A stretch of DNA of 64,000 bases, taken from Mercenaria mercenaria. Taxonomy: Eukaryota; Mollusca; Bivalvia; Venerida; Veneridae. This document shows, in pieces, positions 26,101-37,420 of the stretch. Position numbers and translations under genes: made by a program. Where the stretch lies: NCBI RefSeq assembly GCF_021730395.1, contig NC_069362.1:66543501-66607500 (forward strand). Reading direction: 5' to 3'. The notes under the pieces are model-generated. The model was not told where the DNA came from, made no database searches, and saw nothing but the letters and a program-made list of their open reading frames with translations. Every line of letters begins with the position of its first letter. Positions within the stretch are counted from its first letter, which is position 1.

Positions 26101-29100
26101 CAAAACAAGAACATTGGCCTATATATGGCTTTAACAATATTTACATTATTTCTATTCAACAACACATTATATCTGTCCACTTATCATTTCTGTGTGTCAT
26201 ATTTTATGTTGATCTGGTTACACTACTGTCAGTGACAATATTTATCTACCTGTTAGCATCTTAATCATATATCTAGATGTATTAAAGTCAAAAACTTGAC
26301 ATTTAACTTGATGAACTTACATGACATCAATCCCCTTTAATATTTTGTATCATACTGGACACTGCGAAAAAGACTGAGACACACATACTGGACACTGCCA
26401 AGAATACTGAAACACATACACTGGACATTACCAGGAAGACTGTGACACACATACTGGACATTACAAAGGAGACTGAGACACACATACTGGACATTTCAAA
26501 GGGGACTGAGACACACATACTGGACATTGCCATTGCCATGAAAACTGAGACACACATAATGGACTCTATCAATAAGACTGAAACACATACAGTGGACATT
26601 GCCAGGAAGACTGTGACACACATACTGGACATTGACAAAAAGATTGAAACACATACACTGGACAATGCCAAGAAGGCTGAGACACACATACTGAACATTG
26701 CCAAGAAGGCTGAGACACACATACACTGGACATTGCCAAGAAGATTGAAACACATACACTGGACAATGCCAAGAAGGCTGAGACACACATACTAAACATT
26801 GCCAAGAAGGCTGAGACACACATACACTGGACATTGGCAAGAAGATTGAAACACATACACTGGACAATGCCAAGAAGGCTGAGACACACATACTGAACAT
26901 TGCCAAGAAGGCTGAGACACACATACTGGACATTGCCAAGAAGATTGAAACACATACACTGGACAATGCCAGGAAGACTGTGACACACATACTGGATATT
27001 GCCAAGAAGAATGAAACACATACACTGGACAATGCCAAGAAGGTTGAGACACACATACTGAACATTGCCAAAAAGGCTGAGACACACATACACTGGACAT
27101 TGCCAAGAAGATTGAAACACATACAATGATACACTGGACAATGCCAAGAAGGCCGAGATTTACATACTGAACATTGCCAAGAAGGCTGAGTCACACATAC
27201 TGGACATTGCCAATGAGGCTGAGACACACATACTGAACATTGCCAAGAAGACTTAGTCACATAAACTGACACTGCCAAGAAAATCGAGACACACATACTG
27301 ACATTGCCAAAAAAAACAAAACACACATACTAGACATTGCTAAGAAGACTGAGACATACATTCTGACATTGCCAAGAAGACTGAGACACACATACTGACA
27401 TTACCAAGAAGACCTTGACACACATATTAGACATTGCCAAGAAGACTGAAACACACAAACTGACATTGCCAGGAAGACAGAGACACACATACAAGACATT
27501 GCCAAGAAGACTGAGACACACATACTGACATTATCAGAAGACCGAGACACACAAACTACGCATTGCCAAGAAGACTGAGACACACATACTACACATTGCC
27601 AAGAAGACAGAGACACACATATTGAATATTGCATAGAAGACTGAGTAACACATACTGATATTGGCAAAAAGACTGAGACACACATACTGACATTTCCAAG
27701 AAGACTGAGACACATATACAATGAACATTGCCAAGAAGATTAAAACACAAATACTGGATATTGCCAAGAGGACTGATCCACACATACTAGACATTTCAAA
27801 GAAGACAGAGATACACATACTGGACATTTCCAAGAAGACTGAGACACACATACTGACATTGCCAAGAAGACCGAGGCACACATACTGACATTTCCAAAGA
27901 GACTGAGACACACATACTGGACATTCCCAAGAAGACTGAGACATTACTAACATTACCAAGAAGACTGAGACATACAGACTGACCTTGCCAAGAGGACTGA
28001 GACACATATACTGGCATTACTGGGACACATATACACAGAACATTGCCAAGAAGATCGAAACACAAATACTGGATATTACACATACTAGACATTGCCAAGA
28101 AGACAGAGATACACATACTGGACATTTCCAAGAAGACCGAGATACACATACTGGACATTTCCAAGAAGACCGAGATACACATACTGGACATTTCCAAGAA
28201 GACCGAGATACACATACTGGACATTTCCAAGAAGACTGAGACATATACACCTTGTGATTCTGAGCTTACATAAAGCATACCTGAAAATGTCATTCTCAGC
28301 TAAGGTAAAAGTGTATCTGACAATGTTATGCTGAACTAAAGTAGCAGCTGACAATGTTATTCTGAGCTGTATTATGAGGCAATGTTATCCTGAGCTTATA
28401 TACAATTATACCAAACAATGTTATCTGGAGCTTATGCACAAAACAAACAAGACAATCTTATCCTGAGCTTTCATACAAGTATACCAGAGCTAACATACAA
28501 GTAAGCCAGACAATGTTATCCTGAGCTCACACACCAGTTTACCAGACAATGTTATCCTGGTCTTAACTACAAGTAAGCTTGACAATGTTATCCTGTGCTT
28601 ACAAACTACTATACTGGACAATGCTATACATAGCTTATATTACAAGTATATCAGACAATGTTATCCTGAGCTTACACATACAACTAAACCAGACAATGTT
28701 ATCCTGAGCTTACATATACAACTAAACCAGACAATGTTATCCTGAGCTTACATATACAACTAAACCAAACAATGTTATCCTGAGCTTACATATACAACTA
28801 AACCAGACAATGTTATCCTGAGCTTACACATACAACTAAACCAGACAATGTTATCCTGAGCTTACACATACAACTAAACCAGACAATGTTATCCTGAGCT
28901 TACACATACAACTAAACCAGACAATGTTATCCTGAGCTTACACATGCAACTAAACCAGACAATGTTATCCTGAGCTTACACATACAACTAAACCAGACAA
29001 TGTTATCCTGAGCGTATGTACAAGCTCACCTGACAATGTTATCACTGCTGTTGTTTGGAAACTGGACTGCACTCTGTAGCACTCCAAGAGTCTGGTTGAG

Positions 29101-32100
29101 GCGAGCTGACTGCTGTTGTAGAACCTCCTCTTTTGCACTAGACACTACATCCAACTGGTTCAACAGCCACACCTCCCTGTTACGTAGGCTCTCTAGCTGA
29201 CGACTGATGTTACACTGTATTCTAGACTTGGCCTACAACAAATAGTGTATAATTTATGCATCATGTACCAACAAAACTTGTATACCTTCATTTGTCATAG
29301 TTTCTGCATCAAGCTGCAAAAACCAAAGCATGTCTTAGCGTCCTTCAGCACTAAAAAATGTATTAACTGCACATGATAATTCCAAACCAAAAAGATTCAG
29401 CTGCTGTTTCGTGATAGATATCATCTATGGCACAGGCATTCGGCATATTTATTTGGTTATAAATGATGCTATATATGATTAAAACAAGGAGCTGCGTTCA
29501 ATAAACGTTTGATGCCCCCAGTGGCATCCTTGTCGATAGATTTTCCACCTAAGTCCAAAACGAGGTCAAGGTCAAACTGAGGTCAGGTGATGTTTGAAGA
29601 CGAGGAATGGTCACAGTTTACATCTGTATTAGTATCAATTCATTCTTGTAAGGGGTATTGATGCTAGACGAAACGGTCCCATTTGGTTAACCAAGAGATG
29701 GCCCATATAAAGCAACCTAAGTCCAAAATGAGGTCAAGGTCAAGGTCAAACTGAGGTCAGGTGATGTCTGAAGATGAGGAATGGTCACAGGTTACATCTG
29801 CATTAGTATCAAGTCATTCTAGGAAGGGGTATTGATGCTAGACGAAACGGTCCGGGCAGAGTCCCATTTGGTTAACCTCGTAAGGACGGACACCCATACG
29901 ATTCATGTATTAGGTGGTCATTCCATTGTTTGAAAACAACAGAATGACCACTTAAGGAACAAAAGAATTAAGTGGTTACGGAACGAATACAAAAGATTTC
30001 TATTGTCCTAGGCCACACCTCCTACCACATAAGGTACAAATCGTGTGCTTGAACGGACGGACAGGACAATCACTATATATGCCTCCCGCATCAGTAGATG
30101 CTGGGGGCATAAAAACATCCATAGTCCAGGACCCCAAAAATATATCCAGCACTAATTTACTATATAGTATCATATACAACATCATTAATGACCAAAGAAA
30201 TTTGCCAAATGCCTGTGATCTATGGTGGCAGTCACTAAAATTTGAAATCAAACTTTTTATACAGTGTTAAAATCTCTATAACAGTGCAATAAATATTCAT
30301 GACCAAAGACACATAACTGCCTAATGTTTTAACTCCTCTTAAGTAATCAAACACTCAAAACTTCAATCATCCATTTGTATATAGTTGACACAGAGTTAGA
30401 TACTTCCAAGCTTTGTAGTAACAGAAAATTCCTAACTAACCAGCTCCTAAACAAATACCTGTACATGTAACAATGTCAATGTTTCTTCGAGCCAAAATGA
30501 TTTCTGTCCCAAACCACATATTAAAGGGCTTAAGCTGTGACTTAATAATACCTTTTTTGTGAAAATCAATACATCAGAAATTCGTAATTATCTCTTTCAT
30601 TGATTGTAAGACTTGGTAATGAGAAAATAAGCCGACGGCAAAACACATACAGTAATAAAATGATCACTGTTCAAGAAAGGCAATCTAATAGAAAATAATG
30701 AGAAAATACATAAATTAATAAGGCCTAAAAGAAAAATTCTTTGTTTCCGGTAACATGCTCAAAGAAATTAGGGTAGGTAGGTCGGAAATTTTTTTTTGTT
30801 GATTTTTTTTTATTAAGGGAGACTTTTGGGAAATTATTTTTTTGTCTAAAAATGATTACAAATAAGGGGGTTGTGCCTTTAGAGCATCAGTAAGTTGATT
30901 TCTAACATCACTGGCCATGTTTAAAGCATAAAAAGTGGAGTTTTGCATCTTTTTGTTAAAAAGTTGAAAAAAATATTCTCCAAGGCCATAAAAACATTTA
31001 GGGTCCGGCTAAAAATTTAGGGTAGGTCAGGATACCGGAAATAAACAATTTTTTTTTTTACACCTAAAGTACCCTGAACTTGTTTAATAAAGGAGAGTTT
31101 TCGGAGGACAGCATATCGCTTCACTATTCAAAAGCCTTGTCACGGAAAAAGTTAAAATAATGAAAAACAAGTACAAAAGGGGCAGCAGTTTGAAAGTTAT
31201 TTGGGGAATCACACGATAAAAATAATCTCTAAACCAATTTATTCATGTTCTTCCATTATGGTGATTTAAATTTAATTTAAGTTTCATAGTTCTAGGTCAT
31301 ATATGTCACAAGTTATGAAGCAGAAATTTCCATATTTATAGTACCCTACATGTTGTGAGCGTCACATAAATGTTAAAGTTTGCGTACCACCCCAAATATT
31401 TTCAAAGTCCATTGAGATATTGCTTTCATATTTTGCATATACTTATTTACCATCATGACCCCAGTCTGTAAAAAGGAGGAGGCAACTCTATCAAGCATTT
31501 TGACTGAATTATGGCCGTTTTTCGACTTAGAATAAATGTTAAAAGTTTGCGTACCACCCCAAATATTTCTAAAGTTCATTGAGGTATTGCTTTCATATTT
31601 TGCATACTTGTTTACCATCATGACCCCAGTCTGTAAAAAGGAGGAGGCAACTCTATCAAGCATTTTGACTGAATTATGGCCCCTTTTTGACTTAGAATAT
31701 GCTTATTGTAATGTTAAAGTTTTACTCATTGCTTATATTATACTATCAAGCACTGAGAATAGTCAAGCATGCTGGCGTAGGAGCAGGGGGGGCCAGGCCC
31801 CCCCAAAGCTAGGAGAGGGGGGGCCAAAGTATAGTTTGGCCCCCCGAATATTTTGGAAAAGAGATATAAATTGCAGTCTAATATAACATTTACTTAGCAT
31901 CATATAATTCTTTTCAACCTGATTTCTGATTTACATTTGGCCTTCCCTTGTATTCTGACTTGTCTCTTTCCATAGTGTGAGAACTGAAATCTGTACGCGC
32001 CACGCCAAGAACTGTTTACATTTTATAAAAATAATATATCATTGAGCGCAATCACTACAGTTCCGGTTTGAGCGTCTGCAAAATCAATGTAGGCCTAACT

Positions 32101-34972
32101 ATTAAGCCTGTTTATGCATGTAAACATTATGTATTATTTTGTTTTTCATTGTCCATTCAAGGGAAATGATATTTCCACAACTTTATACCACAGTTAGACA
32201 AATGCAGTGCTAACTGATTGTATGTCCAGGGCTTCAACAGAAGAATGTAAAAAAAATGGCACACTTAATTAGAACAATACATAATATGACTGGATTAAGA
32301 CCGTTCAGTGCCTAGTCGTATGTGTATCATCAGAATAACTCAATGATTGCTAAAACATAAAGGTTGGAGGGGCCTATGGTCTGTACAAGGCTTTGAAGCT
32401 TTGTCACAAATAATGCAACGAGGATACCTTGCCGCTACCCCCCCCACACACAAACCGCCGGTCGAAAAGGTTTGCCCCCCCCCCCCCACCCCCCCAAGTT
32501 AAACTCGCTCCTACGCCCACAGCTCTTGTTAATTTATGTGATAAAAGAAAAGGTTTGATAAAACAACCTGTCTAATATTCAATATATTATATAGTCTAAA
32601 GTTGCCAGTCAAAGTTAATAACTCTAGATATCTAACCAGCAGTTTAAGTTTTTGTTTATGTTATGTTTATCCCCCATAACAGTTTAATACAAAGTTATAT
32701 ATATTTTGTGTGATTTCAGTTTTTATGTCACGTGCTGTAAGTCAGACAGTAAGTTGGACAAACTCGTGACTGTGTCTATTCTATATATGTACAAATCAGT
32801 TAAACATTTCTTTACATAATGCCCATGAACTTCATGTACAAAGTACACATATGACCAGTTGACCTTGGATTAGTTATTGTATACTTATAAATGGAGGTCA
32901 TTTACCCTGAAGGCAAAGTGTCAAATTGTATGTTGATAATTTGTAGCTTGACTATTCAAACAGTCATTGGCATCCACGTTCCTATTTTGGTGTAAGCTGG
33001 TATCTCGATGTCCACAGTAAGAATTATGCCCTCTTTCAACTTAGCAATTTGTATTTTGGTTTGTACAGTGTACTCTGGTTTTCATAAAAATTAAAACTGG
33101 ATTAATGCTTCAAAACATACAGTATTGTTTATACATATCTATGAATTAATCATTAAATTACCTATAAAAAGACATTATCTGAGTGATGAAAATCGCTTAC
33201 TTTGCATAATATTTAGATTTTCCCTACCTCCGTGACCTAGGCTATTTCATTCATTTCAAGGTATTCAGAATTACTGTTGCCGTTACTAATTTCTACCTGT
33301 AGAGGTCTAACTGATATGATATTAGTTTTAATAGTGACATAGGCTACAGAATGCTATGAAAACTTTACTGTGAAATCATTTAAATTCGCTGGCATGAAAT
33401 TTCACGCAAACGTAAAAAAGGACTGTTTCACACGGGCTTTAATTCGCGCATTTTCAATTGTAGAAATGAAAAAATACAATAGCGCAGTCTTAAATTCTAG
33501 CGTGAAATACGCGAAAATTCGCCCTACGCGAATAAAAATGATTTCACAGTATATTTGTTCAGATAACACAAAATAATAAATTTAAATAAGAGAATTAGAC
33601 TATAATGAATGCTGTATATATTTTATATTGTTACACTTTCAATATTGAAACAAACCGCAGTTCAGAGTTACACATAGTAGCATGTAAAATTGTCCAGACT
33701 TAATATTGACACGAGTTCAAGACATTTTTAAAATGAATGGGGTGACACTGTTAAATATTTAAATGTTATGAAAGAGAAATGAGGCACATACATTATAAAT
33801 AAACAGCTATTTGAAACAGGATAGTTTGTTTGATTTATTTTAACTTCCTTAGTGACAAGACTTTGAACAAAAAGACAAGCCTGGCTGTCCTCCGATAGGT
33901 CTTGTCAGCAACAGAAACTCATTACACTTTTGGTGCATGAAACAGAAAAGGAAAATGCAATAAATTAAAAGTACTTTACCCATAACTTTACTCACCCCCC
34001 CCCCCCCCAACCCCCCACCCCCACCTGGCACATTTAACATATTCTGTGGAACAGATTTACATGAATAGTGGATGCATCTAAAAGATTAAATCCTTAAAGA
34101 AAAAAATATCTGATGTGATGTATGTTTTACAAGCATTTCTATAGCATAAAGGGAGGTTCTGTCTAAGTAGGGTTTGGTCCACCTTGAAATTTTGATGGGA
34201 GGGTTTTTTTCCTGTCTGTTATAAGTACGGATGAGGATTTGTCCCCTTCATCAAAAAAACAGCTAAACTTTTTGGCTTTTGTCAACATCAAAAAGGACCT
34301 TTTGAACGATTTGACGAAGTTCCAAAAATCTCCATATTATACCCTTACTCCGTTATGGACACCTGTGGACTTTATTCCAAGTTCAAATATTTTTTCGTAG
34401 ATGAAAAGCTTTCATGTCGTGCTAAAGCCAAGGTATTTTCAAATTGTAGGAAATGCTGAAAATCCCCATTAGCAAAAAAAAAAGTGCACGCACATACCGG
34501 TACATTTAGACAGGGTGACCCCTGACTTATAATAGACCAATGCAAATGCGACTTTTGTTTTCAATTTTAGCCTGTTTACTTTCATTTTCTTTACTTCCTG
34601 AAAAAGCTGGGGTCATCCAATGTCATTTTCTGTGTTGTCAAAACCATACATATGCCTGGCGACATTGTATAAAAATCCTTGAAATCCTTCTCCTAATTTT
34701 TCCAGGAAAATAACAAATTAATGCTAAATAAAATAAAGACAAACAATAAAATAATAAAACCACTACAACTAATCCACAAATAATGCACAAAAAATACCAC
34801 AGAACAAAAAACAGAACAAAGGAAAATTTCAAGATTTTTTTACCTCTGTGGTATTCCTGCCCAACTGTCTTTTAGCATCAGTGATACGTTGAAGGGCTTT
34901 CTGCAATGTAGCAATGTTCTCTGTCATTGTGTTCAGCTTTAGATCTTCACTTGTTGTTGGCATAAAACTCAT
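17156..34972 (-). CDS. NCOA4: Nuclear receptor coactivator 4, ferritinophagy receptor (7 coding exons)
   Basis: NCOA4 binds ferritin heavy chain and delivers it to autophagosomes for iron release; it was first described as the androgen-receptor coactivator ARA70. Coding exons (minus): 34972-34844, 29232-29030, 25794-25536, 23770-23554, 23113-23012, 20495-20380, 17965-17156; GT-AG introns, phases agree, 1836 nt, 611 aa (human 614). Residues 15-100 are the N-terminal coiled-coil domain; NISRQLESLRNREVWLLNQL and KEEVLQQQSARLNQTLG match the vertebrate protein. The rest carries spaced W-L motifs typical of the family: EDWLLYPS (W212), SDWLRAPI (W240), KTWLHKIK, EKWLHRAD, DKWLLKSS, DQWLFHRA, NKWLLKGD, AVWLKPQV and a final NQWLFQPF. 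CPSLGIFCPIMDKFE resembles the vertebrate C-terminal paired-Cys segment. The last exon is open upstream to 18034, but the acceptor at 17966-17967 sets its start. Ferritin binding is inferred from the family. Confidence 0.95.
18021..18807 (+). mobile_element. Helitron-like non-autonomous element in NCOA4 intron 6
   Basis: The left end is AACAAGTGGGCCATAATGACC then GCTCACC; the right end is ACTCAGATGAGCTAA. A run of about 20 A lies at 18180. The left end is about 54 bp from the acceptor of the last NCOA4 exon. Confidence 0.75.
18903..20365 (+). mobile_element. Helitron-like element with 145-bp tandem core, complete ends
   Basis: The left end is AACAAGAG, hairpin GGACCATGATGGTCC, then CGCTCACC. 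The core has about nine monomers of 144-146 bp, each with ACCTACTGACCTAG, CTAGATATCATCAAG and AGAGAGGTCACAAGG. The right end is GGACGGACGACGGACG, then a hairpin GTCACTTTGTGAC flanked by CTCACCTT/CAGGTGAG, then GCTAA. It fills most of NCOA4 intron 6 together with its neighbour. Confidence 0.85.
20534..21672 (+). mobile_element. Helitron-like element with about 147-bp tandem core
   Basis: Starts AACTAGAAGATGC. Monomers carry TGTGACCTTGACCTTT and GTTTCAACATTCTGGGTCAA, as in the element at 12028. It ends with GGACGGACGAAGGACGG and a TATGTCTCCCAT phrase. It lies in NCOA4 intron 5. Confidence 0.75.
21597..21906. repeat. Tandem duplication of an element's right end and flank (about 155 bp twice)
   Basis: GTGATGGACGGACGAAGGACG through GAAAATCACTGTTTAAGATACA occurs twice in a row with few differences. 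Confidence 0.85.
21908..22499. mobile_element. pogo/Tigger-like non-autonomous DNA transposon (592 bp)
   Basis: The ends are inverted: CAGTCGACATCGTACTTGCG on the left and, on the opposite strand, CAGTCAACATTGTATTAAGA on the right; both continue into GACCACC. TA flanks both ends (21906-21907, 22500-22501), the Tc1/mariner target. Words such as ATTAAGCGAC and TTAAACGAC repeat inside. A perfect palindrome sits at 22282-22351. Confidence 0.75.
22282..22351. repeat. Perfect 23-bp inverted repeat, 24-bp loop
   Basis: GGGCTGAGCGCGAAACTATT plus GTA on the left is matched exactly by its reverse complement at 22329-22351. It lies within the pogo-like element and may be a nested fold-back element. Confidence 0.9.
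23291..23515 (-). mobile_element. SINE fragment, tRNA head missing
   Basis: Matches the body and TTTGTTTGTTTGTTTTGG tail of the full SINE at 59590-59878 (GGGCAGTTAACCTAAC, TTCCTGGATTCT, ATCAAATCGTCACGGAGAA) but stops before the tRNA-like head. It is in the 440-bp NCOA4 intron 4, where it takes up about half the length. Confidence 0.8.
23870..24065 (+). repeat. Decayed tandem-core fragment, family shared with 36585-36800
   Basis: GACCTTGACCTTTGAGACAA, AATCCCTTGATGAATGGC and ACAGACCCTGTTAAC recur in similar order at 36585-36800. It is likely the core of another Helitron-like family. Confidence 0.6.
24377..25406 (+). mobile_element. Helitron-like element with 175-bp tandem core, complete ends
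   Basis: The left end is AACAAGAG, hairpin GCACCGCCTTGCGGGTGC, then GCTCATCTGA. The core is about 4.5 monomers of 173-176 bp (AAGTTTTAAAGCAATAGC, GCAGGATGGAGTTATG). The right end is GACGCCGACGCCGACAACCG, then TCAGATGAGCTAAAA. It is in NCOA4 intron 3. The core is unrelated to that of the 18903 element, but the ends have the same layout. Confidence 0.85.
26350..28245. repeat. 33-bp minisatellite (about 55 units) in NCOA4 intron 2
   Basis: The unit is close to ACTGAGACACACATACTGG ACATTGCCAAGAAG, with 33- and 35-bp variants. Because 33 is a multiple of three, several frames stay open for long stretches (up to 276 codons), giving repeated CLSLLGNVQYV-like peptides. These are by-products, not genes. 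Confidence 0.95.
28360..29020. repeat. 38-bp minisatellite next to an NCOA4 exon
   Basis: The unit runs AAACCAGACAATGTTATCCT GAGCTTACACATACAACT. It is degenerate on the left, with about nine clean copies from 28680 to 29010. It stops only about 10 bp from the donor of the exon ending at 29030, and shares GACAATGTTATC with that exon's end. Confidence 0.95.
29482..30113 (+). mobile_element. Helitron-like element with GATGCCCCCAGTGGCATC hairpin
   Basis: The left end is AACAAGGAG followed by the hairpin GATGCCCCCAGTGGCATC. Two core units carry GAGGTCAAGGTCAAACTGAG and GTATTGATGCTAGACGAAAC. The right end is GATGCTGGGGGCATAA, complementary to the left hairpin. About 130 bp at 29885-30010 looks inserted or unrelated. 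Confidence 0.7.
30720..31067. mobile_element. MITE with AGGCCTAAAA...TTTTTACACCTAA ends, copy 1
   Basis: About 350 bp. The ends are imperfect inverted repeats (AGGCCTAAAA / ACACCTAA, with TTTGTTTCCGGTAA / ACCGGAAATAAACA just inside). Other copies lie at 41087-41449 and, partial and inverted, at 35335-35495. Confidence 0.75.
31130..32530 (-). mobile_element. Helitron-like element, minus orientation, split by a MITE
   Basis: On the minus strand it starts AACAAGAGCTGT at 32530. The start is cut by an inserted MITE (31772-32516) and continues at about 31770 as GCATGCTTGACTATTCTCAG. Two core monomers of about 165 bp occupy 31370-31700 (GAGTTGCCTCCTCCTTTTTA, ACAGACTGGGGTCATGATGG). Confidence 0.65.
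31772..32516. mobile_element. MITE with GGCGTAGGAGC ends and G/C-run borders
   Basis: Inverted ends GGCGTAGGAGC and GCTCCTACGCC, each followed inward by long G or C runs (31786-31810, 32440-32500). It is inserted in the first 15 bp of the Helitron-like element above. Confidence 0.7.
33368..33549. mobile_element. TA-flanked MITE, CTGTGAAATCATT ends
   Basis: 182 bp. CTGTGAAATCATTTAAATTCG on the left is matched by CGAATAAAAATGATTTCACAG on the right. TA flanks both ends. The interior is rich in TTCGCG-like words. Confidence 0.85.
33995..34023. repeat. C-rich tract (14 C, 6 C, 5 C separated by A)
   Basis: On the minus strand this is four or more G runs, able in principle to form a G-quadruplex. 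A similar tract lies at 32470-32500. Confidence 0.9.
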
Positions 34973-35334
34973 GTTTCTGCATTGATTTCTCTGTGAATTA
35001 TCAAATAAACAAACTTTAATACTGTCGGTTTATATAGGTAAGCAGTATCTCAGCTGAATATCTGCCAAGTATGAGGTTGTCTGACATTTAAATGTGAACA
35101 GTGTGAACGTGATGGTATAGGTATTTATACATTTTGTTTACTTACTTACTAACATTCTTATCTTATCTCCCTATCACCCTATGTATTGTCTAGCATAGGA
35201 AATCAGGTCAAAAGTTATGATGAGACAGTAATTTCGACTTGTTGACAAATATCCATGTCTGTTAAGTGTAATAAACCTTCAAACTGGTTGCAGGTTATAC
35301 TGGTTACTGCATAAGGGAAGAAATAAACTTACTG

Positions 35335-35495
35335 ATGCTCTAAAAAGGCATTACCCCCTTATTTGCATTTATTTTTTGACGCAAAATAATTTCCGAAAAG
35401 TCTCCCTTAATAAAAAAAAAACTAAAAATTTCCGACCTACCTACCCTAATTTTTTTGAGCATGTTACCGGAAACAAAGAATTTTTTTAGGCCTAA
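35335..35495 (-). mobile_element. Partial inverted copy of the AGGCCTAA MITE
   Basis: The reverse complement matches about the first 160 bp of the element at 30720 (TTCTTTGTTTCCGGTAACAT, TTAGGGTAGGTAGGTCGG). Confidence 0.8.
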
Positions 35496-36584
35496 CTGAC
35501 AGGCTTTTTTAGATAACAAGGACTGTCTAAAGACAACTCTCTCTTGAAGCCCTTCCAGCTCATACTAGCTGATATTAAAACAAAAGCTGTGGCCAAATTT
35601 TCTAAGGGGCCGACCATTTGGACTTCTGATGGCTGGGGAGTGGGGCTGGGATTTTACTTGGAGTCAAGAATTTTCTTCCCTTTCTTCATGTATGAAGTCA
35701 GAATCTTTTTTAAAGATTAAACCAAAGATATGACTTTTTTTTTTCAAAAGTTTTTTTTTTTGTTATTTAAAATAAGTATGAATATAAGAAAAATATTCTG
35801 TACTGAATAATTTGCTGTAATACATGTAAGTACTTAGAACATTTTATTTATTTTGTTGGGTTTAACGTCGCACTGGCACAATTATAGGTTATATGGCAAA
35901 ATGTAAGTGCTAGTAAGTACACATAAAATAACTAAATTTTATTAAATTCTATAAATAAGAAGCTGTAAGATTCAAATTATAGTTCCTAATTTTGAGGACA
36001 GTCATATACTTCTATAAGCAAAATGTTAAAAAATCTGCTATTTGTGTACACACATACCCACACCCACATATATTATATGTGTGTAAAAAGATAACTAAGC
36101 ATTAAGGGACATAGCAAGCCAAATGGATGTTGAGGGATAAATTAGGAGGGGTCAGAGGAATGCTCCCCCTGCAAAATTTGGTATTTTAAATGCTAACTTC
36201 TTAAGAGAACTTTAGAAATTTCTGACATCAAGTGTTTTCTGTTTTTAATCAGAAGGAAAGTTTGTATTTTAAGTGATTTTTTTATTATAAAGTGTTAAAC
36301 ATTATAAATATTGTTATTCCATCTTTTTATCAATTTGTTTGAGAACTATTTTCAATAAAATGGTCATCTATTTTCAAAAGGTGTTGCAAACTTTCTGTAG
36401 TAAGGAGGTACGACAATACTATGAACATTTTGAAATGTATGCATGTCAAATCCTCAATTCTAAGAGGATTTCAACACTTATAAGAGCTGTTACTATTAAC
36501 GACAAATGCGCCCTAAGTATGCAAAAGAATGCCATAGTTGTCTGTGCAAAATATACCAGAATAGTTTAGGTATGAATAATTTTG
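35496..36584. other. NCOA4 upstream intron sequence; few features
   Basis: AT-rich. A short SINE-tail-like stretch (TTGGGTTTAACGTCGCACTGG, near 35855) and a (CACACCCA) stretch near 36050 are all that stand out. Confidence 0.4.
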
Positions 36585-36800
36585 TGATCTTGACCTGAAA
36601 GACCCAGGTCATAAGTGTGACACACCTCAATATGGTTATTAACATTAAATTTTGTGTCAAATTATTTTCAAATCCCTTGATAAATGGCAGAGTTATGGAC
36701 CAGACAAGAAACAGACCCTGTTAACCTTTGACTTGTAAGTGTGATCTTGACCTTAGAGATAGGGGTCTGGTTCTTGCGCAGGACAAGTCGTCTCATTATG
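36585..36800 (+). repeat. Decayed tandem-core fragment, family shared with 23870-24065
   Basis: AATCCCTTGATAAATGGC, ACAGACCCTGTTAACC and GGGGTCTGG correspond to the fragment in NCOA4 intron 3. Confidence 0.6.
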
Positions 36801-36843
36801 GTGAACATTTATGCCAGGCTTTTTCAAAATGTCTTTATGTATA

Positions 36844-36911
36844 GGATAGACAACTCGTGCCGCAAAGCGAGTTGTATATATCCCGTAGACAATGGCACGA
36901 GTTGTCTATCC
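36844..36911. repeat. 18-bp perfect inverted repeat
   Basis: GGATAGACAACTCGTGCC and its exact reverse complement at 36894-36911, with a 32-bp loop that itself holds GCGAGTTGT. Confidence 0.9.
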
Positions 36912-37420
36912 GACTTAGACCACGTGACATAAAAACTGCAATTATTGAAAACTCTCCCAGGCGTTCAATAGAAATTAGGATTAACGTGTTTTTATAAAAG
37001 TAATATCATCTTTGTACCGTTAGCGCTTAATTGTCAGTAGGGCATATGAAATAATGCAGGTTATTTGTATAAATTCAGTTTTACTCAAATACCGGATTTA
37101 CTAAGATTTAACGTTCATTAACACTTTGAGTCATTTGCAATCACAAAATGCTAAACAGTTAAGTATGGATTTCTCAAAAATACTCAAAATTGGACTCCAT
37201 GCTGAACAATTAGTTTTTGTGAGGAGTTTGCATGTTGGCGAAACACGATGACAGATACGTTGATTCAAGAAGATAGCCAGGTTATTTATTTTTTTAGTTA
37301 GTTAGTTATTTTTTTTTTATTTGTTTACTTTGTTTATCAGGATATAGTCAGTGGGTAGATGCTCGTAGGACTAGGAATACCTTTTACTATATCGTGCCCT
37401 TCTTGTAAGAATGATGTAGT

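Noticed and set aside
26327-28354. Many long open frames, up to 276 aa, on both strands
   Set aside because: They are translations of the 33-bp minisatellite; the frame stays open because the period is a multiple of three. No start context, splice sites or family resemblance.
28680-29010. CRISPR-like regular repeats
   Set aside because: The repeats are directly contiguous with no unique spacers and lie in a eukaryotic intron.
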